DNA from: Halodurantibacterium flavum
GTDB taxonomy: Bacteria > Pseudomonadota > Alphaproteobacteria > Rhodobacterales > Rhodobacteraceae
Reading direction: 5' to 3'
DNA: 64,000 nt
Assembly (NCBI RefSeq): GCF_042681825.1
Contig: NZ_JBHUGH010000001.1
Location: forward strand, 310,001 to 374,000
The first letter of the stretch is position 1. Every line of letters starts with the position of its first letter. The notes beneath the pieces are model-generated. The model did not search any database. It was not told where the DNA came from and saw nothing but the letters and a program-made list of their open reading frames with translations. Of the stretch, positions 17,617 through 25,170 are shown piece by piece. The position numbers were made by a program, and so were the translations under genes.

Positions 17617-18536
17617 CCCTTTACGGCGCCCGCGGCGATGCCGCGCACGAAGAGTTTGCCGGAAACGAAGTAGATGAGGAGCGGCACGGCCCCGGTCAGA
17701 AGGGTCGCGGCCATGTTGACATTGTATTCCCGCACGCCCTGCACCGAGTTGACGATGTTGTTGAGCTGGACCGTCATCGGGTAGCTGTCGGGCCGGGTGT
17801 AGATCACGCCGAAGAGGAAATCGTTCCAGATCCCCGTGACCTGAAGGATCAGTGCCACCACGAGGATCGGCAGGCTCATCGGCAGCATGATGCGGAAGAA
17901 GATCCCCCAGAAGCCCGCCCCGTCGACCCGCGCGGCCTTGACCAGTTCTTCCGGCAGGGCGGCGAAGTAGTTGCGGAAGAGAAGCGTGAGGATCGGCATC
18001 CCGAAGATCGTGTGCACGAGCACGAGACCCCAGATGCTGCCGTAAAGCCCCAGTTCCCGCAGCAGGATCACGATCGGGTAGATCATCACCTGATAGGGGA
18101 TGAAGGCGCCCACGATGAGGATGGTAAAGAACACCTCAGACCCGCGGAAGCGCCAGTGCGACAGGGCATAGCCGTTGACCGAGGCGATGGCGACCGAGAG
18201 GATCACCGAGGGGATCAGGATGCGCACCGAGTTCATGAACCCGCGGCTGAGCCCGTCGCAGTTGAGGCCTGTGCAGGCCTCGGACCAGGCCTTGACCCAC
18301 GGCTCGAAGGTGATTTCCACCGGGGGCGCGAAGACATTGCCGAGCCGGATTTCCGGCATTCCCTTGAGCGAGGTCACCACCATCACATAGAGCGGCAGGA
18401 GGTAATAGAGCGAGACGAGCGCCAGCGTGCCGTAAATCAGGATGTTGCGGCGCGAAAACCGGGGCCGGGGGCGGGGGCCGCGCGGCTCGGCGCGCATCGG
18501 CGCCCGGACGGGCCCGGTCAGGGGGATGTCAGCCAC
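17613..18536 (-). CDS. Carbohydrate ABC transporter permease (MalG-like)
   Basis: A 307-residue CUT1 permease with six helices and the loop ELVKAARVDGAGFWGIFFRI. The start is a GTG at 18536, supported by GGAGGAAAG 8 nt upstream, and overlaps the partner permease by 8 bp. The first 30 residues are Arg/Pro-rich and cytoplasmic. Confidence 0.93.
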   Translation of the reverse strand: MADIPLTGPVRAPMRAEPRGPRPRPRFSRRNILIYGTLALVSLYYLLPLYVMVVTSLKGMPEIRLGNVFAPPVEITFEPWVKAWSEACTGLNCDGLSRGFMNSVRILIPSVILSVAIASVNGYALSHWRFRGSEVFFTILIVGAFIPYQVMIYPIVILLRELGLYGSIWGLVLVHTIFGMPILTLLFRNYFAALPEELVKAARVDGAGFWGIFFRIMLPMSLPILVVALILQVTGIWNDFLFGVIYTRPDSYPMTVQLNNIVNSVQGVREYNVNMAATLLTGAVPLLIYFVSGKLFVRGIAAGAVKG

Positions 18537-19491
18537 GGCGCTTTCCTCCGAATTGCAGATAGGCCCAGGGGATGAGGATGATCGCGACCGACAGAAGCAT
18601 CATGGTCGAGGCGGCAAAGCCCTGACCGAGGTTCTGTGACCGGAACATGTGGTCATAGACGTATTTCGCCGGCACTTCGGACGCGATGCCGGGCCCCCCC
18701 GAGGTCTGGGCGACCACAAGGTCGTAGACCTTGACGATGCCGGTCGCGATCAGCACCAGCGCCGTGACGAAGACCGGCCGCATCATCGGGATGATGATGA
18801 AGAGATAGGTTTTCCAGGTGGGGATGCCGTCGACGCGGGCGGCCTTCCAGATCTCCTCGTCGATGCCGCGCAGGCCGGCCAGCATGATGCACATGATAAG
18901 GCCGGTGCCCTGCCAGAGGCCGGCGATCAGGATGCCGTAGATCACGATATCGGCGTTATAGAGCGGGTCGAAGGTGAAGCCCGTCCAGCCCATGCTGCGT
19001 ACGATCGCCTGCACCCCGAAATCCGGGTTGAGGATCCACTGCCAGACAAGCCCGGTCACGATGAAGCTGAGCGCGAAGGGGTAAAGCAGGACGGTGCGGA
19101 AGACGCTTTCGAAGCGGATCTTCTGGTCCAGCAGGGCCGCGAGCAGAAAGCCGATCACAAGGCTGAGCACCATCATGAAGAACCCGAAGATCGCGAGGTT
19201 CTCGATCGAGACGATCCAGCGGTTCGTGGACCAGAGCCGTTCGTATTGCGCGAGCCCCACGAAATCGGTGCGCGGCAGAAGGCGCGAGGAGGTGAAGGAA
19301 TGCACCACCGTCCAGATCGTGCAGCCGACGAAGATCACGAGCGCCGTGGCGATCATCGGCAGGGCCGCGATCTTGGCGCTGAGATTGCGCAAAAGCCGGG
19401 GCGGGCGCCGGGTGGCCTGTTCGGGACGGCCGGCCGCCGCATCGAGCGCGGGGTCCATCGTCGCGAGCGCGGGGCGGGGGGTCGGGGACAT
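18529..19491 (-). CDS. Carbohydrate ABC transporter permease (MalF-like)
   Basis: A 320-residue permease. I choose the ATG at 19491 because GGAGG precedes it and the sequence then reads MSPTPRPALATMDPALDAA before the first helix. The in-frame continuation to 19725 encodes only Pro/Arg-rich low-complexity residues and is unlikely to be translated. The loop EEIWKAARVDGIPTWKTYLF contacts the ATPase. It partners the permease at 17613-18536. Confidence 0.92.
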   Translation of the reverse strand: MSPTPRPALATMDPALDAAAGRPEQATRRPPRLLRNLSAKIAALPMIATALVIFVGCTIWTVVHSFTSSRLLPRTDFVGLAQYERLWSTNRWIVSIENLAIFGFFMMVLSLVIGFLLAALLDQKIRFESVFRTVLLYPFALSFIVTGLVWQWILNPDFGVQAIVRSMGWTGFTFDPLYNADIVIYGILIAGLWQGTGLIMCIMLAGLRGIDEEIWKAARVDGIPTWKTYLFIIIPMMRPVFVTALVLIATGIVKVYDLVVAQTSGGPGIASEVPAKYVYDHMFRSQNLGQGFAASTMMLLSVAIILIPWAYLQFGGKRRG

Positions 19492-19732
19492 CGGGCCTCC
19501 TTCCGGTTGGGTTCGGTTCTGGCGAGGCGGGGCCTCGGGCGAGGGCGGAAGCGCCCGAGGTCCGGGGCGGGGAGCTTCGGAATGGGGTGCGGGCCTGCCG
19601 TCGGCCGCGGCTTCGGGCCGGGGGGCTTCGGGCTGGTCCGGGTCGGGGTTGCGGGGTTCGGCCCCGTCGGGTCTGGTCTTGTCCGGATGAGTCAAGCGGA
19701 ACCTGGGATGAGCGATGCGAGGCAAAGGGGCC

Positions 19733-19761
19733 GGGCCGCAGGCGGGAGGCGCCCGCGGCCC
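19733..19761 (-). terminator. Hairpin after sugar-binding-protein gene (attenuator-like)
   Basis: GGGCCGC/GCGGCCC arms (19733-19739, 19755-19761) with additional inner pairing lie 18 bp after the binding-protein stop. The T run is only three bases. It probably protects or attenuates the transcript between binding protein and permease. Confidence 0.55.
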
Positions 19762-19778
19762 GTGCCTATCCGGAACGG

Positions 19779-21020
19779 TCAGTCGGCGCTGGCGATGATA
19801 TCGGCGAACCGTTCCTGCGCCGCCTCGGGGGTCATCGAGCTGTCGTTCCAGAATTCCACCATCAGGTCCTCGATCTGGGCCTGGGTGTCAGGGGTGATGA
19901 TCATGGCGAGATCCGGCAGCGTGTCGCCGCGCGCAAGGATTTCGAGGCCCCGCTGCATGCAGTCATTCGCCGCCGCCATGTCGATATCGCCGCGCACCGG
20001 CAGCGAGCCCTTGCGCAGGTTGAAGGCCACCTGCACCTCGGGCGAGATCAGGTGCGAGGCGAGCGCGAACTGGCCTTCCTGCACCGCCGGGTCGCGGTTC
20101 ACCGGGAAGTAGATCGCATCGCCCCCGGTCGAGATGATCTCGTTCACGCCGAGACCGGGAAGGCAGGTGTAATCCTCGCCCGCGACAAGACCGGCCATCG
20201 CGAATTCGCCCTGCGCCCAGTCACCCATGACCTGACCGCCGGCGGTGCCGGTTATGACCATGTTGGTGGCCTGGTTCCAGTCCTGCACATTGGTGCCGGC
20301 GGACATCTGGCGGGCGGTGTCGGCGGCCTCGAACACGGCGGCGAATTCGGGGCCACGGGCGGTGTCCGCGTCCTTGTCGACATAGACGCGGGTCCAGGCA
20401 TCCAGCCCGCCGATGGCGCTGGCCATCACGCTGAAGGTGCCGTTGGCCTGCCAGGGCTGCATCCCCATGGCGAGCGGGATCTTGCCTGCCTCGCGCAGGG
20501 CGGGGGCGGCGGCCACGAATTCGTTCCAGTTGGTCGGCACCTCGAGCCCCGCATCCTCGAACGCCTGATGCGAGAGCCAGAGCCACTGCCAGGAATGGAT
20601 GTTGAGCGGCACGCAATAGACCCGGCCCTCGACCGTGCAGGCATCCAGAAGCGAGACCGGCTGCACGATGTCGCGCCAGCCCTCGGCCTCGGCCAGTTCG
20701 GTGAGGTCGAGCATCAGCCCCGCCTCGACCAGTTCCTCGGCCTGGCGGCCATGGTTCAGCTGGGTCGCGGCCATCGGGTCGCCGCCCAGGATGCGGCTGA
20801 TGATGATGGGCCGCGCGATCCCCGACCCGCCGGCCAGCGCGCCGTCGACCCAGGTGTGGCCGGTGTTCCTTTCCTCGAAAAGACGCGCGACTTCGGAAGC
20901 CGCTGCTGCCTCGCCGCCCGAGGTCCACCAATGGGTGATTTCGAGATTGGCCGCGGTGGCAGAGGTCGCGAAAGGCAGTGACAGGGCCGCAACACACAAC
21001 CCGTAGGGGTAACGTTTCAT
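19779..21020 (-). CDS. Carbohydrate ABC transporter substrate-binding protein
   Basis: A 413-residue periplasmic protein. The start at 21020 follows GGAGGAG and gives the signal MKRYPYGLCVAALSLPFATS with cleavage before ANLEITHWWTSGGE. That LEITHWWTSGGE beginning is characteristic of the CUT1 ProX/ABC-type sugar-binding family (SBP_bac_1). It is the first gene of the operon, faces the LacI-type regulator, and has the inverted repeat at 21055-21076 in its promoter region. Confidence 0.95.
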   Translation of the reverse strand: MKRYPYGLCVAALSLPFATSATAANLEITHWWTSGGEAAAASEVARLFEERNTGHTWVDGALAGGSGIARPIIISRILGGDPMAATQLNHGRQAEELVEAGLMLDLTELAEAEGWRDIVQPVSLLDACTVEGRVYCVPLNIHSWQWLWLSHQAFEDAGLEVPTNWNEFVAAAPALREAGKIPLAMGMQPWQANGTFSVMASAIGGLDAWTRVYVDKDADTARGPEFAAVFEAADTARQMSAGTNVQDWNQATNMVITGTAGGQVMGDWAQGEFAMAGLVAGEDYTCLPGLGVNEIISTGGDAIYFPVNRDPAVQEGQFALASHLISPEVQVAFNLRKGSLPVRGDIDMAAANDCMQRGLEILARGDTLPDLAMIITPDTQAQIEDLMVEFWNDSSMTPEAAQERFADIIASAD

Positions 21021-21054
21021 CTTCTCCTCCCAGAGCAAAGACGCTAATCTAAAT

Positions 21055-21076
21055 CGTTATAGGAAAAACTATAACG
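21055..21076. promoter_or_regulatory. Inverted repeat in divergent promoter (candidate LacI-family operator)
   Basis: CGTTATAG (21055-21062), spacer GAAAAA, CTATAACG (21069-21076) form a perfect 8-bp inverted repeat, 35 bp upstream of the binding-protein start and in the intergenic space shared with the LacI-type gene. This is where that repressor would be expected to bind. Confidence 0.55.
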
Positions 21077-21281
21077 TTGATGTTGCCGCTAGCAAGGAAA
21101 ATTTCATGCCAGTCGTTAACAACTTTAGCGCGCAGATAGCCCCGCAGATAGCCCCCTTGACCAGCCCCTTTTCCAAAGCGGTGGCGGAGGGTTGCGGGGC
21201 GACGGGTCAGGGTCCCTGTCCTGTCGAAGGCGCGAGGGGCTGTGCGGCGGGGGCCGTGACTTTCGCGTCGGGGGCTGCAAG

Positions 21282-22376
21282 ATGACGGTCGGGAAACAAG
21301 CTGCGGCGCCGATGACGATGACAGATGATTCGCCCCCGACGGGCCCGGACCACCGCCTTGACGCGGGCGAGGGGCGTCCGACGCTCAAGACCATCGCGCA
21401 GCGGACGGGGCTGGCCGTGGCGACGGTGTCGCGCGCGCTCAAGGATGCGCCCGATATCGGTGAAGAGACCAAGCGCCGCGTGCGTGAGGTCGCCCGCGAC
21501 CTCGGCTATCGCCCGAACCGGGCGGGGGTGCGGCTGCGGACCGGCAAGACGAACGTGATCGCGCTGGTCATGTCGACCGAACACGACGTGATGAACCATA
21601 CCGCGCGTCTGATCTATTCGATCGCGGGGGCGCTGCGGGAAACGCCCTATCACCTGATCGTCGCCCCCTTCTTTGCAAGCGAGGACCCGATGCAGCCGAT
21701 CCGCTATCTGGTCGAGAGCGGGTCGGCCGACGGGATCATCATCAACCAGACCCGCCCCGAGGACCCGCGCGTTGCCTATATGTCCGCGCGGGGCGTGCCC
21801 TTTGCCACCCATGGCCGCACCGCGATGGGCATCCCGCATCCCTTTGCGGATTTCGACAACGCGGCCTATGGCGCGATGGCGGTGCGGCGGCTTGCGGCGG
21901 CGGGGCGGCGGCGCGTCCTGCTGATCGCGCCTCCGCGCGGCCAGACTTATGCCGAGCACATGATCGAGGGCGCCCGTGCCGCCGCGCCCGAGGCGGGGGT
22001 CGACCTGGTGCTGGCCGACGGGATCAGCAGCGACGACAGCAGCGGCCGGGTCGAGGCCGCGCTGCGCGCGATACCGGACGATGCCTGGTGCGACGGCATC
22101 ATCTCGGGCTCGACCAACGCGGCGATGTGCGCGGTCGCGGCGGCGGAAAGCCGCGGCCAGCGGCTGGGCGCCGGGTTCGACGTCGTGGCGAAAGAGGCGG
22201 TCCCCTTTCTGCACCGGTTCCGGCGCGAGATGATCGTGGTGCGCGAGGACGTGACCGAGGCGGGCGATTTTCTGGCCCGCGCCGTCATGGCGGTGATCGC
22301 CGGCGCCGATCCCGCGGGCTGGCAGCATGTGGCGCTGCCGTCCTTTCAGGCGGCCCCGGCGCCGGGGGAGGACTGA
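21282..22376 (+). CDS. LacI family transcriptional regulator
   Basis: About 364 residues. The DNA-binding headpiece reads PTLKTIAQRTGLAVATVSRALKDAPDIGEETKRRV near residues 25-60, followed by the hinge helix LGYRPNRAGVRLRTGKTN and a periplasmic-binding-protein-like effector domain. The ATG at 21282 has GGGGG at good spacing; the ATG at 21312 is an alternative. It is divergent from the sugar ABC operon and is its probable repressor. Confidence 0.92.
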   Translation: MTVGKQAAAPMTMTDDSPPTGPDHRLDAGEGRPTLKTIAQRTGLAVATVSRALKDAPDIGEETKRRVREVARDLGYRPNRAGVRLRTGKTNVIALVMSTEHDVMNHTARLIYSIAGALRETPYHLIVAPFFASEDPMQPIRYLVESGSADGIIINQTRPEDPRVAYMSARGVPFATHGRTAMGIPHPFADFDNAAYGAMAVRRLAAAGRRRVLLIAPPRGQTYAEHMIEGARAAAPEAGVDLVLADGISSDDSSGRVEAALRAIPDDAWCDGIISGSTNAAMCAVAAAESRGQRLGAGFDVVAKEAVPFLHRFRREMIVVREDVTEAGDFLARAVMAVIAGADPAGWQHVALPSFQAAPAPGED

Positions 22377-22479
22377 ACACACCCCAAGGCCCAGATGCTG
22401 TATGTTGGTTGCCGCCCGAATGTGCGCTATGTTGGCGTTGATGTCTGTTTTGTAACCGATTGACGAAAAGGGGGGCGGC

Positions 22480-22878
22480 ATGTCGGGCGACAAGGCCGGC
22501 GACGGGGCTGACCACAGGGCGGCGCGGGAACGCCGCGCGGCGATGTGGCACGGGACGATGGGCACCTGTCCGAATTGCGGCGAGGGGCGGCTTTTCTCGG
22601 GCTATCTGCGGGTGGCCGCGGAATGCAATGTCTGCCACGAACCCCTGGGCGAATACCGGGCGGCCGACGGGCCGGCCTTTTTCGCGATCAGCATCGTCGG
22701 GCTGCTGTTGGTGCCTATCCTCGGGTTTGGCTTTGTGTTCTTCCGCGACAACCCGGTCGCGCTGCTGACCGTGACGGTGATCGGCGTGACGGTGCTGACG
22801 CTGGTGACGCTGCGGCTGGTCAAGGGCGCCTTTATCGGGTTTCTCTGGGCCAGCGGGGACCGCGACCCGGGCTCCTGA
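22480..22878 (+). CDS. DUF983 family membrane protein
   Basis: A 132-residue protein with a zinc-ribbon-like pair of motifs, CPNCGEGRLF and CNVCHEPLG, followed by two hydrophobic helices (FFAISIVGLLLVPILGFGFV and a second from about residue 90). This is the standard layout of DUF983. Its function is unknown. It begins about 100 bp after the LacI-type gene with GGGGGGC as a plausible ribosome-binding site. Confidence 0.9.
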   Translation: MSGDKAGDGADHRAARERRAAMWHGTMGTCPNCGEGRLFSGYLRVAAECNVCHEPLGEYRAADGPAFFAISIVGLLLVPILGFGFVFFRDNPVALLTVTVIGVTVLTLVTLRLVKGAFIGFLWASGDRDPGS

Positions 22879-22897
22879 GCGCCGGGCGACCCGCCAG

Positions 22898-22915
22898 TTG
22901 TCATAATTCTGTCGC
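22898..22915 (+). promoter_or_regulatory. Candidate Pho box upstream of LysR/binding-protein ORF
   Basis: TTGTCATAATTCTGTCGC fits the alphaproteobacterial PhoB-binding consensus (CTGTCATAAATCTGTCAC) at 15 of 18 positions. It is built as two 11-bp direct repeats (TTGTCATAATT, then CTGTCGCAATT). It ends 48 bp before the ATG at 22964. Confidence 0.55.
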
Positions 22916-22963
22916 AATTCTCTGGCAGCCCGGGCGGGGGCACCCGGCCCCTTTGGGGGCGTC

Positions 22964-25051
22964 ATGCTCGATCTCAACGACCTGCGGCTTTTCGTGGCCA
23001 TTGTCGAACATCAGGGTATCCTGAAGGCCGGCCGCGCGCTGCGGTTGCCGAAATCGACGATCAGCCGCCGGCTGGCGGGTCTCGAGGCGCAGCTGAAGGC
23101 GCGGCTGGTGATCCGCGCGGGCGAGGAATTCGCGCTGACGCCGGCGGGGCAGGAAGCCTATGCGCTGGGGCTTCAGGTTGTCGAGGCCGCGCGCCGGGCC
23201 GAGGACCGGTTGCTGCCCTCGGCCCGGGCGATCGGCGGGCAGGTGGGGATCGCGGCATCCTCGCTCTTTCTGCCGGTGCTGCCCGGCTGGCTGGCGGAGC
23301 TGGGCGCGGCGCATCCCGGCCTCTCCTTCAGTCTGGAGATATCGGAACGCGATCCCGAACCTGCGGGAGGCGGGGCCGAGCTTTACCTGCGCGCCCATGA
23401 CGGCGCGTTGCGGGACAGCGCGCTGATCCAGCGGCGGATCTGCCGGACGCCGCTGGTTCTGGTCGCGGCGCCGGGGGTGCCGGTACCGGACCATCCGGCG
23501 GCCTTTGCGGACGACCTTCTGGTCTTTGGCGGCGATCCCGGGCGGCGGGAGTGGGCGATGACGGGGGCGGGTCAGGGGGCGGCCGAGACGCGGCTGGGGG
23601 GAAACCTGCGCCTGATCAGCTGCAACCTGCCACTGCTCCTGGCCGCGGCCGAGGCGGGGCAGGGCGCGGCGCTGATCCCCGAATTCGCCGCCCGGGCGGG
23701 GCTCGCTGCCGGGCGGCTGGTGGCGGTGCTGCCGGGTTGGGTGGGGCCGTCGGTCGCGGTGACGCTGCTGTCCCCACCGCGCGAGGGGATGAACGCCACC
23801 CTGCGGCTATGTGCCGATACGCTGGCCGCCCGGGTCAAGGCGGCGGTTCTGACGTCCGCCCCCGATGCTGTCCGGGATGCCGCCCCCGATACCCCTGCGG
23901 ATGTTGGGGGGGTTCAGGATCGGGAACGGGCGGTCCCGGAATTGCGCCCGGGTCTTGTTACAGATCTGTCGTATGGGGGGGCTAGGCCGGGCAGGCGCAA
24001 CGACGCGCTCATGCAGCCAAGCCCGGAAAGCGAGATGCCCATGACCCCGTTTCAGACCACACTCGGCAGCGCGGCCCTGACCGCCGCCCTTGCCCTGCCC
24101 GCCGCCGCACAGGACGCCCAGGGGCCGCTTGTGCTTTACACCAACGATTTCGAAGGCGTCATCACCGAGCGGTTCGAGGCCGATACCGGCCGCGAGATCG
24201 ACGTGGTGCAGATGTCGGGCGGCGAGATCCTGGCCCGCATCGCTGCCGAGGCCGCCAACCCCCAGTGGGACGTGCTGATCTACAACGGTTCCTACACCTT
24301 CCACATGCTGGACCAGCAGGAGGCGCTGTTGCGCGGCGTCGCCCCCGCGAACCTTGGCAACCTGAACGAGACCGGACAACGCTTCCTGCCCGAGAACCGC
24401 TCGTGGTTTCCGATCGGCCTCTCGGCCTCCTGCGTGATGCTCTATCGCACGGATCTGGTCGACAACCCGCCCGCCCGCTTTGAGGATCTGGCCGATCCGC
24501 GCTTCAACGGACAGTTCGGCATGGCCGATCCGGCCGTGGCGGCGCCGGCCTATCCCTGCGTGGCGCAGTTCTTCGAGGCGATGGGCGACGAGGGGGCACG
24601 TGACCTTTTCACCCGCTATTTCGAGAACGGGATGCGGGTTTTCCGCACCAATGGCCCGACCGGGGCGGCGCTTGTCTCGGGGGATATCTCGCTCGCGCTC
24701 ATCACCTCGCAGGTGGCCTATACGCTGATGGCCGATGGCGAGGTGCCGGTCGATGTGGTCTGGCCGGCCGAGGGCGCGCCGGGCGTGGTGCGTGGCGCGG
24801 CCATTCAGGCGCGCACCGCCCGTCCCGAGGCGGCGCAGGCCTTTGTCGAATGGCTGCTGGAACCGGCGACGCAAAGCTGGCTGGCGGAATCCGCGCCTTC
24901 GGACGGCAAGTTCGAGCCGACCGTGACCGGCGCCACCCGCCGCGCCGACGGCCCGCCCGCAGGTCAGACCTACCTTGTCGCCTCGGATGACTTCGCGGTC
25001 GAACATGAAGCCGAGATCAAGACCTGGTTCGCCGATCAGGCGCTGAACTGA
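22964..25051 (+). CDS. LysR regulator continuous in frame with ABC substrate-binding protein
   Basis: One uninterrupted 695-codon frame. Residues 1-300 are a LysR-type regulator: helix-turn-helix GILKAGRALRLPKSTISRRL at residues 18-37, then a LysR substrate domain. Residues of about 300-357 are a low-complexity linker. From residue 358 a secretion signal (MPMTPFQTTLGSAALTAALA) and a complete FbpA/AfuA-type binding protein follow. A cytoplasmic regulator and a secreted protein in one chain makes little sense, so I infer two genes whose separating stop is missing. Two G7 runs in the linker (near 23904-23912 and 23974-23981) make a sequencing frameshift or real stop loss possible. The permease and ATPase follow downstream. 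Confidence 0.8.
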   Translation: MLDLNDLRLFVAIVEHQGILKAGRALRLPKSTISRRLAGLEAQLKARLVIRAGEEFALTPAGQEAYALGLQVVEAARRAEDRLLPSARAIGGQVGIAASSLFLPVLPGWLAELGAAHPGLSFSLEISERDPEPAGGGAELYLRAHDGALRDSALIQRRICRTPLVLVAAPGVPVPDHPAAFADDLLVFGGDPGRREWAMTGAGQGAAETRLGGNLRLISCNLPLLLAAAEAGQGAALIPEFAARAGLAAGRLVAVLPGWVGPSVAVTLLSPPREGMNATLRLCADTLAARVKAAVLTSAPDAVRDAAPDTPADVGGVQDRERAVPELRPGLVTDLSYGGARPGRRNDALMQPSPESEMPMTPFQTTLGSAALTAALALPAAAQDAQGPLVLYTNDFEGVITERFEADTGREIDVVQMSGGEILARIAAEAANPQWDVLIYNGSYTFHMLDQQEALLRGVAPANLGNLNETGQRFLPENRSWFPIGLSASCVMLYRTDLVDNPPARFEDLADPRFNGQFGMADPAVAAPAYPCVAQFFEAMGDEGARDLFTRYFENGMRVFRTNGPTGAALVSGDISLALITSQVAYTLMADGEVPVDVVWPAEGAPGVVRGAAIQARTARPEAAQAFVEWLLEPATQSWLAESAPSDGKFEPTVTGATRRADGPPAGQTYLVASDDFAVEHEAEIKTWFADQALN
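23960..23969. promoter_or_regulatory. Palindrome in front of the binding-protein start
   Basis: ACAGATCTGT is a perfect 10-bp palindrome directly after TTGTT, 65-72 bp before the internal start of the binding protein. It could be the LysR site controlling the transporter, but it is short. Confidence 0.3.
24035..25051 (+). CDS. ABC transporter substrate-binding protein (FbpA/AepX-type), internal start
   Basis: This is the probable independent translation unit at the end of the long frame. Starting at 24035 (or 24041), with GGAAAG just upstream, it gives a 338-residue protein with a signal ending ALPAAAQDAQ. The mature part begins GPLVLYTNDFEGVITERFEA and includes SGGEILARIAAEAANPQWDV, the pattern of ferric-ion and 2-aminoethylphosphonate binding proteins. 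The signal lacks the usual basic residues near its N-terminus. The ligand is unresolved; the upstream Pho box favours a phosphorus compound. Confidence 0.65.
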   Translation: MPMTPFQTTLGSAALTAALALPAAAQDAQGPLVLYTNDFEGVITERFEADTGREIDVVQMSGGEILARIAAEAANPQWDVLIYNGSYTFHMLDQQEALLRGVAPANLGNLNETGQRFLPENRSWFPIGLSASCVMLYRTDLVDNPPARFEDLADPRFNGQFGMADPAVAAPAYPCVAQFFEAMGDEGARDLFTRYFENGMRVFRTNGPTGAALVSGDISLALITSQVAYTLMADGEVPVDVVWPAEGAPGVVRGAAIQARTARPEAAQAFVEWLLEPATQSWLAESAPSDGKFEPTVTGATRRADGPPAGQTYLVASDDFAVEHEAEIKTWFADQALN

Positions 25052-25065
25052 GCGATTGGCCGACG

Positions 25066-25094
25066 GGCGGCGCGGGGGGTAGCCCTGCGCCGCC
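25066..25094 (+). terminator. Hairpin after binding-protein gene (attenuator-like)
   Basis: A 12-bp stem with one G-U pair (arms 25066-25077 and 25083-25094, loop of 5) lies 15 bp after the stop and before the permease. There is no T tract. Confidence 0.55.
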
Positions 25095-25170
25095 GCATCT
25101 TCCCGGTGGGGTATGCGCCGTTTCCGACGATCCGCCTGCCCGTCCTTCCCCGGTCCCCGAAAGGTGTCCC

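Noticed and set aside
15703..17673. Long open frame on the + strand across the sugar ATPase, TIM barrel and oxidoreductase ends
   Set aside because: Antisense to clear genes with correct motifs. Its composition is typical of GC-driven shadow frames.
19492..19725. N-terminal extension of the MalF-like permease
   Set aside because: It is Pro/Arg-rich low complexity. A strong ribosome-binding site sits before 19491, where the normal protein begins.
23850..24040. Thiamine riboswitch before the binding protein
   Set aside because: The conserved CTGAGA-type core and the second conserved loop of the thi box are not present.
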